Positions 10,251-23,124 are shown, counted from the stretch's first letter. The stretch is 64,000 bases of DNA from Diabrotica undecimpunctata (GCF_040954645.1 NC_092806.1:133702476-133766475); one strand, 5' to 3'. A program made the numbers and translations. The notes: generated by a model from the sequence alone, not told the origin.

Positions 10251-10818
10251 CCAGAATTAGATCCAGACCAAGAGATCAGGATACGAATAGAAATGGCAAG
10301 GGCAGCGTTCTTAACATTCAAGCAATTGTTCTGTGACAAAAATCTATATACTGCGCTGAGACTGAGGTTTGTTGAATGTTACGTCTGGTCGCAACTATTG
10401 TACGGGGTAGAAACATGGACATTAAAAGCGCAAATAATTAAGAAGCTTGAAGCCTTTGAACTTTGGATATACAGGAGAATGTTGAGAATTCCATGGACTG
10501 CCAGGGTCACCAATGAGAAAGTACTGAGAAGGATGGGTCGAAAAAAAAAAAAATTGTTGAGAACAATAAAAGTACGCAAGACTGCATACCTTGGACACAT
10601 ACTAAGAAATGATAAATATAGTCTTCTGCAGGTCATCATGCAGGGTAGAGTCGATGGCAAAAAGGGAATAGATGGAAAGAGGAGGTCATGGCTGCGAAAT
10701 ATTCGAGACTGGACAAACATGACTGTAGACGAATTATTCCACGTTGCAAAATACAGAGAAACTTTTAAAAATGTAGTCGCCAACCTCCCTTAATGGGGAC
10801 GGCATAGAAAGAAGAAGA
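10251..10818 (+). mobile_element. 5'-truncated LINE with (GAA)n tail, inserted in a Penelope-like element
   Basis: Bounded by an exact 11-bp target duplication, AGATATTAGCT. It ends in a short (GAA)n tail after a unique 3' sequence, AATGGGGACGGCATAG, the expected design of a truncated LINE insertion. A second copy of the same family lies on the minus strand at 32923-33199. The boundaries are unusually clear. Confidence 0.9.
10293..10793 (+). pseudogene. LINE RT C-terminal domain, open for 166 codons
   Basis: Encodes the C-terminal region of a non-LTR reverse transcriptase: L-L-Y-G-V-E-T-W-T-L, then F-E-L-W-I-Y-R-R-M-L-R-I-P-W, Y-L-G-H-I-L-R-N and K-R-R-S-W-L-R-N-I-R-D-W. The catalytic fingers and palm are absent because of 5' truncation, so no RT activity is possible. 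The frame stays open to TAA at 10791-10793 despite an A-rich run at 10540, which suggests a fairly young copy. Confidence 0.85.
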
Positions 10819-10829
10819 AGATATTAGCT
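10819..10829 (+). repeat. LINE target-site duplication, right copy
   Basis: Exact copy of the 11 bases at 10240-10250. Penelope-like coding resumes just after it. Confidence 0.9.
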
Positions 10830-11110
10830 ATTACGAGAGAGAGGAGGGATCCCATTGGGGAACCTTTAATTTGATGATAGCAATGATTTTGGAGTATGTA
10901 TTAGACATGCAGTGTTTTATTAAAGATAATGTATATCACCCTAGATATATTAGTTAGTTTTGACATTGTTTTTTTATTTACCAACTTTCCTATCGATGAA
11001 ACCATTTCCATCTTGGACTCTAAACATCAAATCCCCCAAAACATAAATTTTTTTAGAAAATAGGGGAAAATTTTTCCATGCTCCTGGTACCAATATTTCT
11101 TTACGGTATT
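10830..11110. mobile_element. Penelope-like RT pieces in opposite orientations
   Basis: On the minus strand, 10870-10830 gives G-S-P-M-G-S-L-L-S and V-I-A-N, joining the fragment left of the LINE. From about 10945 the plus strand instead reads V-S-F-D-I-V-F-L-F-T-N-F-P-I-D-E-T-I, an upstream RT motif of the same family. The motifs point away from a junction near 10915, so the locus was inverted or two copies were joined. Confidence 0.65.
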
Positions 11111-11900
11111 ATTTCACAAATCATTATTTTTATATTACCTACCTAAGTTTATTAATGCCGTACATAAATGTTTGGCCAAAGAAACTTACCCGCTTGAGTG
11201 GTAAGTTTTTATCACCTGTGATTCACATTAACCGATAAAAATTGACAGCATAGTTTCCAAAGCTATTACATATTGTAGTATTGTTTTATATGTGATTAGT
11301 TCTGGGTAAAATGATCCATTAAAAATCTCTTATGGGCTTGTAGATTATAACATCATTATCCAACTTTGTCGTTCATGTAACATAATGGAGATGGCCAATT
11401 TCGTAACACCCTAATTAACTAAAATACTTGTTTTATTGGATGATCATAAATTTTTAATATATTTTCAATAATTCTGAATTATATTTTATAGACTATATTT
11501 AAGGGACCATACCTTTATAGTTTTCGCAATGATTACGGTTGCCTTTATTGCCAACATTGATTTACCAGATACCTACAGGATTCTTAAATATAACAAGGTT
11601 CACTTATGGAATTGTTGGACCTCTGCTCCATAGTGCTTATTGTCTTAACCTTTACTCGACAATACGTCTTATCGATCGATTGTTAATTGTCACTCATTCT
11701 CTGGGTCAATATAAAATTATTACTTACCTGGAGATCCACGTTACTCTTAACCTTTGGGTCAATATAGAATGTTACTAACCTGAAGATCCACCCTTTTATA
11801 TTTTAAAAATCCAGTTTCCTTACAACCTTCTGAAGATCCATGTAGAAGGAACACGGTTTTACTGCTTCATTCAAACTAAAACGGCTACAGCGACAAAGGG
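11111..11900. other. Intron sequence without recognised feature
   Basis: AT-rich intron DNA with weak repeats of CCTGGAGATCCAC-like words at 11728-11840. No coding signal is seen. Confidence 0.5.
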
Positions 11901-11908
11901 CTCTAACT
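11901..11908 (+). repeat. hAT 8-bp target-site duplication, left copy
   Basis: CTCTAACT is identical to 14128-14135. Eight bases is the hAT signature length. Confidence 0.93.
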
Positions 11909-14127
11909 CAGTGATTCCCAACCTGGGGGCGATCGCCCCCCGGGGGGCGATTTGAGATATTCAGGGGGGCGATAGAGCGAAGGGGCGATATGGGGGGCGA
12001 CAAAGAAAAGGGACGATAAGGGGGGCATTTAGCATCCGGAAAACGAGAAATGGGTAAATGAGAAAAATAATAAAAGAGAAAAAAAATACAATACTTTCGA
12101 TCGGATATCCATAGGATAATAAAAAGTAAATATATGTATACCAATGCAGGTAATAATAACACAAACATCTCGTCTAGTCACAGAGAGCTATGAATCATAA
12201 TACAATTTAATTCTATACATTATCGTTATAATTATACATTATAACGAATTCTGCATTTTCCTTTGATCGAGCTTTCGTATTGTGCGATCATCCGCACAAA
12301 AGAGAAAGAGAGAGAAGTGGGATAAGAACTATGAGAAGTAGGTACCGCTCCTGCCGATCTGACTCGAACAAAAAGCGAACGGCCGAGGTTGTCGTCGCTT
12401 CAAATGCGGAGTCTTTCGTTCCAGAGTTTTGTATTGTGGTATATAAAGTTGTTTTGTTTCAACTGACAGTCATTGTGTTCAGTGAGTCAAAAAGTGCCAA
12501 GCCGCACACAATTGGAGAATAACTCATCCTCCCAGCTGTCAAAGAGATAGTTGATACTATGTTGGGACCCAGTCAGGCCGGCCAAGTAACAGATACAGTT
12601 CCTCTCAGCAATAATACTGTCTCCAGAAGGATTGATGAAATGGGGCGAATGTCGAAGACGTTCTCTGCAACAAATTGAAAAGCAGAGAGTTTACTGTGCA
12701 ACTTGACGAGAGTACCCTGAGTGACAGTACAGCTTTGCTGCTGTCATATGTCCGATTCATTGACGACAATGGAGAAATGGCCAAGGAAATGCTGTTTGTT
12801 AGAAGTCTGATTACTGATACAAAAGGATCTTCCATATTTGAGGTCGTTAAGAGATTTTTTGAGGAAAAAGAGATTCCCTTATTAAATATGATCGCCTGTG
12901 CTACTGACGGTGCAGAAGCAATGACAGGACGCCATCGGGGATTTATTGCACATCTGAAACAAGCAGTACCTGGAATTTTGTGTGTTTACTGCGTCATTCA
13001 CAGAGAGCATTTGGCTGCCAAGAATTTGAGTGGGAGGTCGCACGATTCTCTTCCACTTGTCATAGATGCGGTAAATAAAATGAATAACCAAAGAATGATC
13101 AAATATTTCGTACACTTTGTGAAAAAAATGATGAGATATTTAATACATTGCTACTACATATGGAAGTCCGCTGGCTTTCTAAAGGCAATTGCTTAAGGCG
13201 GTTCTTCAGCCTCATGGATACTGTTATTGAATTTCTTAATACTACTGACCCCACACTGAGTACAGAACTACAAGAGAAGCGAAATGACATCGCTTACTTA
13301 TCAGATATTTTTCAAAAATTAAATGAAATGAACCTGCAACTACAGGGGAAGAACATAGATATGGCCAAAGCGAAGGGAGTAGTCGGAGCATTCATTGACA
13401 AACTATCTATTTTTGAAGAAAATATGCAGAGAAGAGATCTGACCAAATTCCCCAACTTGAAATGTTCTTGTGTTGATTCTGAGGATCTTGAAACATACTG
13501 CCTTCACCTTCAAACACTGAAAGAAGATCTTTAGTCCCCATTCCAAGATTTGACTAGTCTGAAAGTGCCAACCTGGTTTATCAATCCTTTCAGCGTGGAA
13601 GTTTCAACGGTATGTCCTTCTCTTCAAGAAAACTTGATTGATTTGAGACATGATGTTGAAATTTAAAGTTTGTTTTGGAAGTGTGGTACGAAAGATTTTG
13701 GCCGCGGATAAAACAAGTGTATCCAATCTTGTGGAATGCAATCAAATTATTATTATTGGCATTCCCCACAACATATCTAGTGGAGAAAGGTTTTAGTTCT
13801 ATGTGTATATTGAAAAACAGACAAAGAAATAGGCTCGACATAATAGAGAGAGGGGATTCGAGGTTGTTATTAACCAACATTGAGCCAGACATAAAGAAAT
13901 TATGTGAGGGACACCAGGCCCAAGGAAGCCATTAACAATTCTTTTACACACATATAACCATTTATCATTTTACGAAATGTAAAAATAAATAAATATGGAT
14001 ACTTACCTTTTGTATAGATTCATTAATTGTTTCAATTTAATTGGGTGGGGGAGGGGGCGATTGTAGTATTCATAACTGGTGAAACCTGTCTAAGGGGGCG
14101 ATCATGGGAAAAGGTTGGGAACCACTG
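11909..14127 (+). mobile_element. hAT DNA transposon, 2.2 kb
   Basis: Imperfect terminal inverted repeats begin CAGTGATTCCCAACC on the left and CAGTGGTTCCCAACC on the right (reverse complement), followed on both sides by GATCGCCCC. Exact 8-bp duplications flank it. The C-A-G-x-G start and the repeat length fit hAT elements. The GC-rich ends stand out against the AT-rich intron. It holds one broken transposase gene. Confidence 0.95.
12526..13935 (+). pseudogene. hAT transposase of the SCAND3/ZBED-like type, frameshifted
   Basis: Three stretches in different frames line up as one protein. About 12675-13100 is the RNase H-like core: F-T-V-Q-L-D-E-S-T carries the first Asp, A-C-A-T-D-G-A-E-A-M-T-G the second, and C-V-I-H-R-E-H-L-A-A-K follows. 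At 13148-13534, W-L-S-K-G-N-C-L-R-R-F-F is in the insertion domain. At 13675-13935, A-F-P-T-T-Y-L-V-E-K-G-F-S belongs to the C-terminal dimerisation region, with the expected Glu. At least three frameshifts or stops break it, and a BED zinc finger is not visible at the N-terminus. Confidence 0.85.
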
Positions 14128-14135
14128 CTCTAACT
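14128..14135 (+). repeat. hAT 8-bp target-site duplication, right copy
   Basis: CTCTAACT, exact partner of 11901-11908. Confidence 0.93.
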
Positions 14136-14577
14136 CATATTCGATACTATAATCCTTAGATCGATCCACATTCTGGTCCACAAAATAATCTTCACCACAA
14201 TTAATTCTCAAAAGAATCCAAATAATTATAATTTTCAAACAATATTGTCGATCGGTCTGTAACCAGTATTTGCCCCCTTCGAGAGGCCAAATAAGACAGA
14301 AGGACCAAAATTAATTACCTCGATTTGAAACAGTGACCTTGACTCTTCCAAAATAAATTCTGCGGTTAGCGAAATTTAGTATCAGGTTTTATTTACTAGT
14401 TAACTCATTATACATTGTAGACATTTTTAAAGTAACAATCTGCCAAAAATAACACTATAACGTGTTATTATATTGTTAATTTAAGAAATTTATTTAAATA
14501 ATATTCTATAATCACCTCCTTTTATTTATGATTCATATTAGTTTAGATATTTAATAATTATGATAATTCCATTACAG

Positions 14578-14961
14578 AGACTATACAAGTTACCGGAGTC
14601 CCTAGCAGTTCGCTTCAGATTGTACCTAAACGTCCTTCCTCTCGTAGAAAAATGTATGATGATAATCCTTCTTGGAGGTGGAGTGTTATTCTTTTTAATT
14701 TCCTTATATAAATTCGTCAGAATAACAAAAGGAAGGTCCAAGTACCAAGAACCGTGGATCGAAGACGAACTAGTCTACAACATTGATAGAAAACTAAGCA
14801 GTTACATTCCCGAGAAATCTTCATCGCTAACAGCAAAGGAATTAGAAGTTTACATGGATAGTATGGTTCCTCTAACAGATGATATTCACAAAGAACATGA
14901 ACACAGTCAGGAGGACGAACATCATATAACTCATGATCAGAGTGCTCTAGTATACAAATAG
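14578..14961 (+). CDS. CD36-family scavenger receptor class B, last coding exon (second TM helix and cytoplasmic tail)
   Basis: Begins after TCCATTACAG and runs 127 codons to TAG at 14959-14961. The first 24 residues finish the ectodomain (L-P-E-S-L...L-N-V-L-P-L-V-E-K). A hydrophobic stretch of about 20 residues follows, M-M-I-I-L-L-G-G-G-V-L-F-F-L-I, which is the second membrane helix. The remaining tail of about 80 residues is cytosolic, basic first, then acidic and histidine-rich near the end. That tail is long for the family, whose tails are often under 40 residues, and could carry trafficking signals; this last point is inference. A possible poly(A) signal AATAAA lies at 15199-15204. 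Confidence 0.92.
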   Translation, partial: RLYKLPESLAVRFRLYLNVLPLVEKCMMIILLGGGVLFFLISLYKFVRITKGRSKYQEPWIEDELVYNIDRKLSSYIPEKSSSLTAKELEVYMDSMVPLTDDIHKEHEHSQEDEHHITHDQSALVYK

Positions 14962-16850
14962 AAGAAATCAAGATTCTGATTTTACAGGTGTAAGTTTGTT
15001 CACTACACGCATTGTGATAAAGGCCTCCTTAGTTTTGAGTATGTTTCATATACACTAATTATAATATTTAAGGGGCTAAAATGTAATAATCTTGCAAAAT
15101 GATGATTGTGCGATTAAGATTGTTACAACGTAGGTTGAGAACTTTTTTTATTAATGTGCTGTTTCTCAATAGTCAACAATAGGTTAATTTATAGTTAAAA
15201 TAAATATTTTAGCATTAAATATCTAATTATTAAGTTAGTGAAAATCTGTAGTAAATTATTATGAAACTGAAAATTGTTAAGGGGGTTAGGTATTTTTTAT
15301 TAATTATTGTTTTTAATTATAGGGATTGGAATTTTAAATCATGTTCAAGTACTTTAGTTATTTATATACAGCCTGAAGGTATTATGCAGGGCATTTTCTC
15401 AACACTAGGGATCATAAATCACTTTTTATAAAGCACTAACTCTTTTTTAATATTCCGATATTGGCTTGGTAATTAAAATAACTAGTATAGTTACCAAAGG
15501 ACAATGTACTAAAATGCTATATTCAGTCCTAGCATAAATATAGGAATAAATAATTTAAAGGCTGAGTAAAATTATTACCTCAGGTCTAACGACGAACCAC
15601 ACTAATTAGTTAAATTATACATTCTTCATATACGACAGGCACTATCTATATTTTTTTGAGTACAATAGTATTAATTATAAAAAAACAGTTGTCTGTGGTT
15701 TAAAATACTTTTGTGTTCCAAATATTTTCTTTTATTATTTGTTTACTTTTGCATGCGCTGGAACCACTTGCAAAAAAATATTTTTTGTTGTGTTTGAGGT
15801 ATATCTAAAACATTTAATATGAACTCATATATTTTTTTTGTCGAATAAAATCAATATCCAAGCAGTTTCTAAACGTCGCTTTTCTACTACTAATCGCTAT
15901 AAAAAGGTGTGGTAAAATGCTAGTTTTTTTTAAACAAATTTCATTCAAATTTTCAAAATTCAAATTTTCAATTTAAAAAATGGTTGAATTATTTTAAATA
16001 ACTGAATCTGCGTTTTTGTTTGATTTCGACTAATTATTTTACCTATACGAGGTGTATTCACTGAACCGTACTAAATTACTAATTTCGACTGCTACTAATC
16101 AACTGCTTTGAAATGACTGTAAGGACTTATTATCATTAACAATATTAAGTTGTCCAGAATATGTGTCTAGAATAACAAGGAGAACAAAACAAAAAAGGTT
16201 TGCAGATGATGGTGAATAAAGCAAATGGTAAAATCTGCACTCAACGAGATTCTTCTTTTAGATTAGGCACTCGAAAGTATATATTCAGAAACCCCTTTAA
16301 CAAAAATTTAAGCTCCCTAGGAGGTCCCAGGGGTCCCATATCGCAAAAAATGTGTTTTTTCGAAAAAAACTTTAAAATGTCTGAAAAAAATTATGAATAT
16401 ACTCTTTAAGACCCAAAACTTTCTGATTTTTTTCAGATTTTTTAAATCAAAATTTGTAAAGAGTAAAAACACATTTCTTGGGTTTTTACCCCATGTTTTT
16501 GGTACATAAACTCAACTCTATGTCAATAAATAAAAGTTTTTGATACATTTTTTTGTTATTTCTACTAACGCGATCAAGTTTGCCATTACCAGACTAGAAC
16601 ATGCTCAAAATATGACAAATGTTCTTTTTTGATATTCTTTCCCATGTTACATATCTTTAACTGCATGTGAATGAAGGAGGATTTTTAATGTATTTTTTTC
16701 TTATTTGCACTTGCATTTGCTGATTTTCATTTAAATAATATAATTTATTGATTAAATTAGTAAAATAGTATAAAATATTCAATTTTATATTAGAACATTT
16801 TTTAATTTCTATTAATAATAATGAAATTTTATAAAACTGCAACTGTTTAA
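14962..16850. other. 3' flank of the CD36 gene, no other gene seen
   Basis: Probable 3' untranslated region and downstream DNA. AATAAA-type signals occur at 15199 and around 15540-15545, but the cleavage site cannot be read. The stretch 16300-16480 has a GGTCCC word and long T/A runs, and resembles decayed repeat sequence. Confidence 0.5.
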
Positions 16851-16859
16851 TATCACATT

Positions 16860-18480
16860 ACAATAATACTTTTAGTCTTTTCGTGGTCTTCATACTGAGC
16901 GTCTTCCTATTGAAGAACCGTCTCTTTTTAGACCGTTTACTAGTCTATATGTTGTGATTCGGATTATGATCATTCCAATCTACTCTTCTATTTCTTACCC
17001 AGTTCTTGATGTTCTCCACCTTGCATCTACGTCGTATATCTTTACTTCTGGCTCTGTCCCATAGTGTCTTACTATCCATTTTTCATCTTTGCTGTTTCTA
17101 ACATACATTTTGTCCTCTTTGTGTCAGGTCGTGTTTTTGCCACGTATGTCATTATTGGACTGATAACTGTTTTGTAAATTCTGCCTTTCATTTACTGCCC
17201 AATATTTTTATTCCTCATATTGTTTCATTCTGGCAGCCTGTTTCATCTAATCACTTGATCTTCCACTTCAGTTTCGAGCTTTTCATAGATAGATAAAGTG
17301 ATGCCTAGATATCTTAGTACATTTGCTGTTATATCCATTCATTTTGTCTTTTTTGGGGAAATTAACATTTTATATTTTCTGGCGGTTATATTAAATTGGA
17401 GCAGCATACGTTGTAGCTTCTTTACTTTGAGAGAGTACCTGTTTGGTATCCATTTTTAGTTCTTAGTTTTTTTATTATTTAATGCATAATCAGGTTGAAC
17501 AATAAAGGACTCAGGGAATCTTCCTGTCTTATCCCATTGCCAGCTTTAATAGGGTCACTTAGTTCTTCTTCCACTTTTACCTTTATTGTGTTGTTTTGGT
17601 AGATATTTTTAATTATTTTGATTATTCCTACAGGTATCTTACTTGCGTACAATAAGTTAATGACGTTCTTTAATTTGATCTGGTCAAATACCTTCTTAAG
17701 ATCCACGAAACATAGATATGCCGGTTCGTTGTGTTCTAACGATTTCTCTTGCACTTACCTCATTATAAATAAAGCGTCGGTGCATGATCTTCTCGACCTA
17801 AAACTTTGTTATTCTTCTGCCGGTGTTAAGTTTCATTCAGTTTATTTGTTATCACTTTAGTTGTTAATTTTAGTGTTGTGTTTAATAAATTAATTCCTCT
17901 GTATTTTTCCGGGTCCGATTTGTCTCACTTTTGGAAGAGAGTATTAGGATGCTTGATCTCCATTCTTGAGGAATTCTATTTTGTTCTATTATTTTTTGGA
18001 TTAGTTTTAATAGCTGATTGGTCAGATCTGGTCCTCCGTACTTTAGGAGTTCGTTCAGTATTCTGTCCTCTTTCAGTAATTTTTTATTTTTTAATTTCCT
18101 TAATGCTTCCGTTACCTCTTCCTCCTCAATATTTATTTCTTCGTTTGTCGTCACCTCTGATGTTGGTGGTTATTTATCGTCACCTTTAGCAATTAGGGAT
18201 CAAAAGTAGTCTACCCATGCTTCCTTCTCTATGTGTTTCGTTTTTATTAGTTTGGTCATCTCTTTTCTTTGGCCTCTGATCATTCTCCATATTTCTTTTT
18301 TTGTTTCGTAGAAGTCGTGTTCCATCTGTTTTATGAAGCTCTGCCAGTGTTCCCTTTTATTTGTCTAACTAAAGTATTCGTTTAATTTCTGATTCGTTTA
18401 TAGTGATTATATGCCTCTTGTGTTTGTTGTGTTCTGTATTGTGGGGTCAGTATCTAATAAGATAAATATGTCTAGTCTAA
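16860..18480 (-). mobile_element. LINE fragment (RTE-like), degenerate
   Basis: On the minus strand, RT N-terminal sequence (18154-17882: E-V-T-E-A-L-R-K-L-K-N-K-K, L-K-Y-G-G, R-I-P-Q-E-W-R-S-S) precedes the core (17754-17479) and then the C-terminal region near 17190-17100 (T-V-I-S-P-I-M-T-Y-V-A-K-T-R-like). The order and spacing match one element of about 1.6 kb with the endonuclease lost. Frameshifts are frequent. Confidence 0.75.
17479..17754 (-). pseudogene. LINE reverse transcriptase, core block
   Basis: Reads L-C-F-V-D-L-K-K-V-F-D-Q-I (block A, usually D-x-x-x-A-F-D) and G-I-R-Q-E-D-S-L-S-P-L-L-F-N-L (usually G-x-R-Q-G-D). Both blocks have changes at conserved positions. The Y-x-D-D box that should follow is not found in frame. 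Confidence 0.75.
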
Positions 18481-21425
18481 TAATTTTTGACTTATATCTT
18501 GCATTACGTAGATAATACATAATTGCGGCAATGTGAGAATAGCCCTACAGTTCTTAATCCATTGGAACAGTCACAAGCACCGCGCAAAATATTGCTGGAC
18601 ACAAATTAGGTTTTTATTTGATATAACATTTGCAGTTCTTACTGTTTATTTGTCTTGACCCAATTAAAATCCTAATCATTTTATTAAACTTGAAAATAAA
18701 TGGATGCATTAAGTACAAATATATGCATGTTGTGCCACTTATATATAAAATTAAAGCTTTGTGCTGTGAAAATTCTCTCAATATAAGTATACGTCATGAA
18801 ATTAGCGACACGAAACAGTTCTGAGTGTATTTACTCGACGAGGGGAGTCAGTTATACAACATGTAAACTTTTTATTTAATTAGGGATAAGAAATAACCAT
18901 TTAATTACCTTAACTTAATTTATAAATACGAAATGTGTGATATAAAAATGCCTATTTCGACTAAGAAATCAGAAGACATAAGTAGGATGAAGATCTTACG
19001 AAAAATGAGAAAATTTTAAAAAAGACGGATTGTCGTATTTTAAATATGTGGGCTGAAAATGGCAAACGTAATCCGGCTATTAGAAATACCGAAAAAATAT
19101 ATTAAAAATTGTTATTTATTTACATGCAGTAGAGTTTATGTGGTAAAATATGTAGAAAAATACCAAAAATGGATTTTTTTAATTTTAAGCACGTTCCGCA
19201 GAGAAAATGGCAAATTTACGAAACATAATTATTTAGAACAAAAAAAGACAGTTAAGATTTGATTATACGTATTTCGTCCTTTTCACATCAGAGCGCCTCA
19301 GTAGGAAGCCCTAAACATGAAATCAAATCACGTGGATTAGATTCTGTTAAAGTTACTGTTCTGCTGGCTATTTGATCTGGTAATATCTAGGGGTTTACTT
19401 GGTCTGCTAGCTCTATGATTTTTTTCTAGATATTCGGAAATTTATTTCCTATCTTGATTCTATTCATTCGAGTATTTTATCTAGTGCTGTTACAAGGTCG
19501 CTGACTATGTCTGGATTATTGTTTTCTATATAGTTGTTATAGAATTCTTCAGCACCTGCAAATCTAGCATCATTTTTAGGTATTGCCGAGATCTTTCTTT
19601 CAACTTTGTCTAATTCAAGAGAGAATTTTGTTCAGTTTGTATTTTAAAAGTTTCATCTCTATCTGGATAAGTATCGGATTATTGGGATCTGAGTGCTTAT
19701 TTCATATATTATAACTGGGCAGTGCTAGATGTGTCAAAAAGACTTTATAGGTTAAAAGCACTGGTTGATTCTGGGAATTTTGGGTTTAGAAGCACAACTC
19801 CAAGTTGTAGTCTCTGTTCCACGCTGAGGAACTAAAGGTACCCCTGTAGGGAAATAACTATAGGTAAATTAAAGATCAACTGTTTATAAGTTTCAAGTAG
19901 TTATAACCAACATATAAGCAGATGCTTAGAATTACTGAGCATTTAGTTATACTGTGGCCACTGTTGAATATGATCGATGACGTGCATAGGAATTACAAAA
20001 AAATAGAGTATATAATGTTTGTTTGATCCCTAGTAGGCATTGTAAAAGAAATTTATATATAGTTATAGTAAGTACAATTAGTTTGAAAAGCTGGGTATTT
20101 ATGTGAATAAAGTTTTAAGATATGTTAAAGTCTTGTTAATCTGATATTCCACGATGTACTTAAAAGCATTGTTAGCAAGTTAAAATATACCAAATATTTA
20201 TTCAAAAACACACATATTTTAAGATGCCGAAACTTGCTTTTTTTTGGTCATTAGGTACTATTTCATTGTAAGGTTCCAACCCGAATATCCTTGATTGCCA
20301 ATGAAAAATTCACTTAATTACCGAGGCTTGACTTTTAAAATATTTTAGTAAATTAGAAAATAGAAAGAAACATGTAGTGCATATATACCCAGCTATTAGC
20401 AATAATTTTTAGTTTCCATATTTATTGTGAGCCATCATAATTCTAGTTGCCATTTTTATGTTGTAGACACCCATTTGGTGTTTAATGTTAGTTAATATTT
20501 TTGAATATTCATTCTAAATATTTAAATTTAAGTATATATTTGAAATATTTTACTTAAAGTGTACAAAATTTTTTTGAATCCTCTCGTATTAGTATGTCGA
20601 CAATGTGACAAATTGACACGATATTGTTATCTGAGTCAACTACTTTTTTATCTACTACTGATAGCCCGGTGTAACGTTAACTTTGTATTCCGTTATATTT
20701 TTACTCTAGAGTAAAATTTTAACGTTAAATTCCTACTGTGTGTTAAAATTTTATTCTCTTTATCCCGTATTGATAAATGGCTAATTCTGGTTACTAATAA
20801 ACGTAATCAACTTATACTACCGGGACGTTTATGGAATGCAGCAATATTTTTAAACACCACATTGCAGGAATAAAATGCTTCAAAGAAGACATTATAAAAA
20901 GAAGCATTATAAAAGAGTTCCTTTCATATACTCTATGACGAATTAAATTAGCTAAGAACATCTTCATTAAATATTTATTTGTTAATTACCAGATTAATTA
21001 CATAATCTCTCAGGTGCCTCCCTAACCCGAGATACGATAAACACCGTGATACGTAGGTGCTATATAAAGTACTAAATTATTGGGTTCCCCCCGTCATTTG
21101 CATAGAAAAACAACGTGCATGGAGGTTAAATACTAATCATCATTTTTTTCACAGTAGGCTATGTATTATACAGAGTTATACAGAGTTTTGAATTTCATTG
21201 ATAAGGAAAATAGGTGGAGGTGCCCCAATAAAGCCCCAAGAAATTGTTCCACTATTAGTCATTGTTACAAATCAGGGGAGAACTAAACAAGCTTTTAAAT
21301 ATCTTTTTTCAACGTATCATCAACTTATCCATGAACTTAATCCATCAAGATCGTTCAACTTCTCCAATGTGGTACTCCGAAAAGTAGTAAAAATTTAACG
21401 TTATACCGGTCAAGATACAGAAATT
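18481..21425. other. No gene recognised
   Basis: AT-rich DNA with scattered short open frames and no domain similarity. The stretch at 19300-19700 has a slightly higher GC content and may be decayed LINE sequence, but no motif is secure. Confidence 0.5.
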
Positions 21426-21744
21426 CAAGGTTACAAAAATTCGCATGGAGCTAAAAATTGGTATGAATGTCTCAGGGCATCAATATAAATGAAATGTGAA
21501 AGTACCCGTCAATTCCACATCTGAAAGAAAAGTTATTCAAGGGCATAGGTCGCAAACATGTTTTTTTGCATTTTCAGCCAAACTGTAGGTTTTATCATAA
21601 AAATACGTCAGAGAAAAATTTTAAATCATGCAATTATCTATACAAATTGTCTTTATTCTTTTTCTCCTAGGAGCCCCTCTTCCAGAGATATTGTTATTTT
21701 CTGCACATACGATGGCCTATAAAGAGGCCATCAGAAAGGGAGGA

Positions 21745-21813
<69 letters not shown>

Positions 21814-22430
21814 CTTGTCTCCCTTTCACTTTGGTGTGTGTATTACCATAGAAAAATAGAAGCAAGAGGACTATATGAAACGTTTTATTTTAAAAAATAA
21901 AATCAATACAAAAATAACATACAGAAGATTCTTCTTCTTTACGTGACGAAGGTTGGTAATCATCACTGCTAGTCTAACTTTTGACACTACAGCCCAAAAG
22001 AGTTATATTAATTAAAATATTTTTAATAAACACACAACGAAGTAACGTTCGAAACTACAATAATATGTCGTTTATGAGGCCTTTGAAAATCTCACACGCC
22101 TTTTTACGCGGATAATTGAATAGCAGACATATGTTCGTCAAGGTTACACATTTTAATGGTTATATCTCCAAAAAGGTGACCCTTAGAAGAAAAAAAAACA
22201 GATGCTATAGGTAATTGCATGATCCGCAATTTTTGTCTAATATACATATCTTTATGATAAAATTTACAGTTTAGGTTAAAAACACAAAAACTCAAAACAC
22301 TGTACCTTGAATAACTTTTTCTGCAAATGTCAGATTAATGAGAGCTTTTCACATTTTATTTATAATGGTGTCCTAATAATTCGTCCAATTTTTAGCTATA
22401 TGTAACCTTGTATCTGTTTTTGGGCACAAG
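21426..22430. mobile_element. Fold-back element with diverged inverted arms of about 300 bp
   Basis: The left arm (about 21430-21720) and the reverse complement of the right arm (about 22090-22425) share a series of blocks in the same order: CAAGGTTACA, AGCTAAAAATTGG, ATAAATGAAATGTGAAA, AAGTTATTCAAGG, TTTTATCATAAA and ATCATGCAATTA. The central part holds a (TA)n tract and no coding frame. This is a non-autonomous, fold-back-type element. The superfamily is unknown because the exact ends are blurred. Confidence 0.7.
21748..21811. repeat. (TA)n microsatellite
   Basis: About 64 bases of uninterrupted TA repeat within the fold-back element's spacer. Confidence 0.95.
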
Positions 22431-23124
22431 TTGACCGAGCTATGAAAAAAGTAACGATGTGGTAAGCTCTATATCCTTTTCGTGATTTAGCTCTGATGTT
22501 TTTCTTGTACTTTCGTTGCCTTTGCCTTCATTTTCCGCCATAGAAAGTATTTGCCATACAAATACCAATGTAGAAAAATTACAATACCAATAATCAATTA
22601 GTTGAGTAATTCGTTCATCCAATCATATTTAATTCAAAATTAGAGCTTGCTAAAGCTTATGAAAGTTCTGAGGCTACTTATGGTAATCGTAACAAATAAT
22701 TTTTGATTACAATATTTCTACATCATTGATTGTAACAATATTACTTAATTGTAAATATAATTACGAATAACCAAAAATGTTATAACAACAAAAAACACCC
22801 TGATTTTAGTTTAGGAATAATCTTATATTTTATTAATTTTTGTGATAATATTTAACCTCTGAGAATTATCTTGAGATAATAATATAGATAAATTATGTTT
22901 TGTAATTCTGCTTAAGCTGTTGAGCAACCTGCAGTATACTATCATTGCAGATTTTAGTAGCTTATCTGTAAAAGTATATGCACATACTACTAAATTATGA
23001 AACATAAGTTTTATTTGTTTTTTAAACTCTTTAGATACAAATACGTATCCATTTTAATGCTTCCTATAATGATAGTTTAGGTCAAGTAGATGGTCAGGTC
23101 ATTTTTATTATAGAGGGTTGTCAA
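22431..23124. other. No gene recognised
   Basis: AT-rich, with no open frame of note and no repeat boundary seen. Confidence 0.5.

Noticed and set aside
12280..12522. Possible N-terminal exon of the hAT transposase (plus strand, 80 codons)
   Set aside because: No BED finger or other motif, and the frame does not join the core; probably element 5' untranslated sequence.
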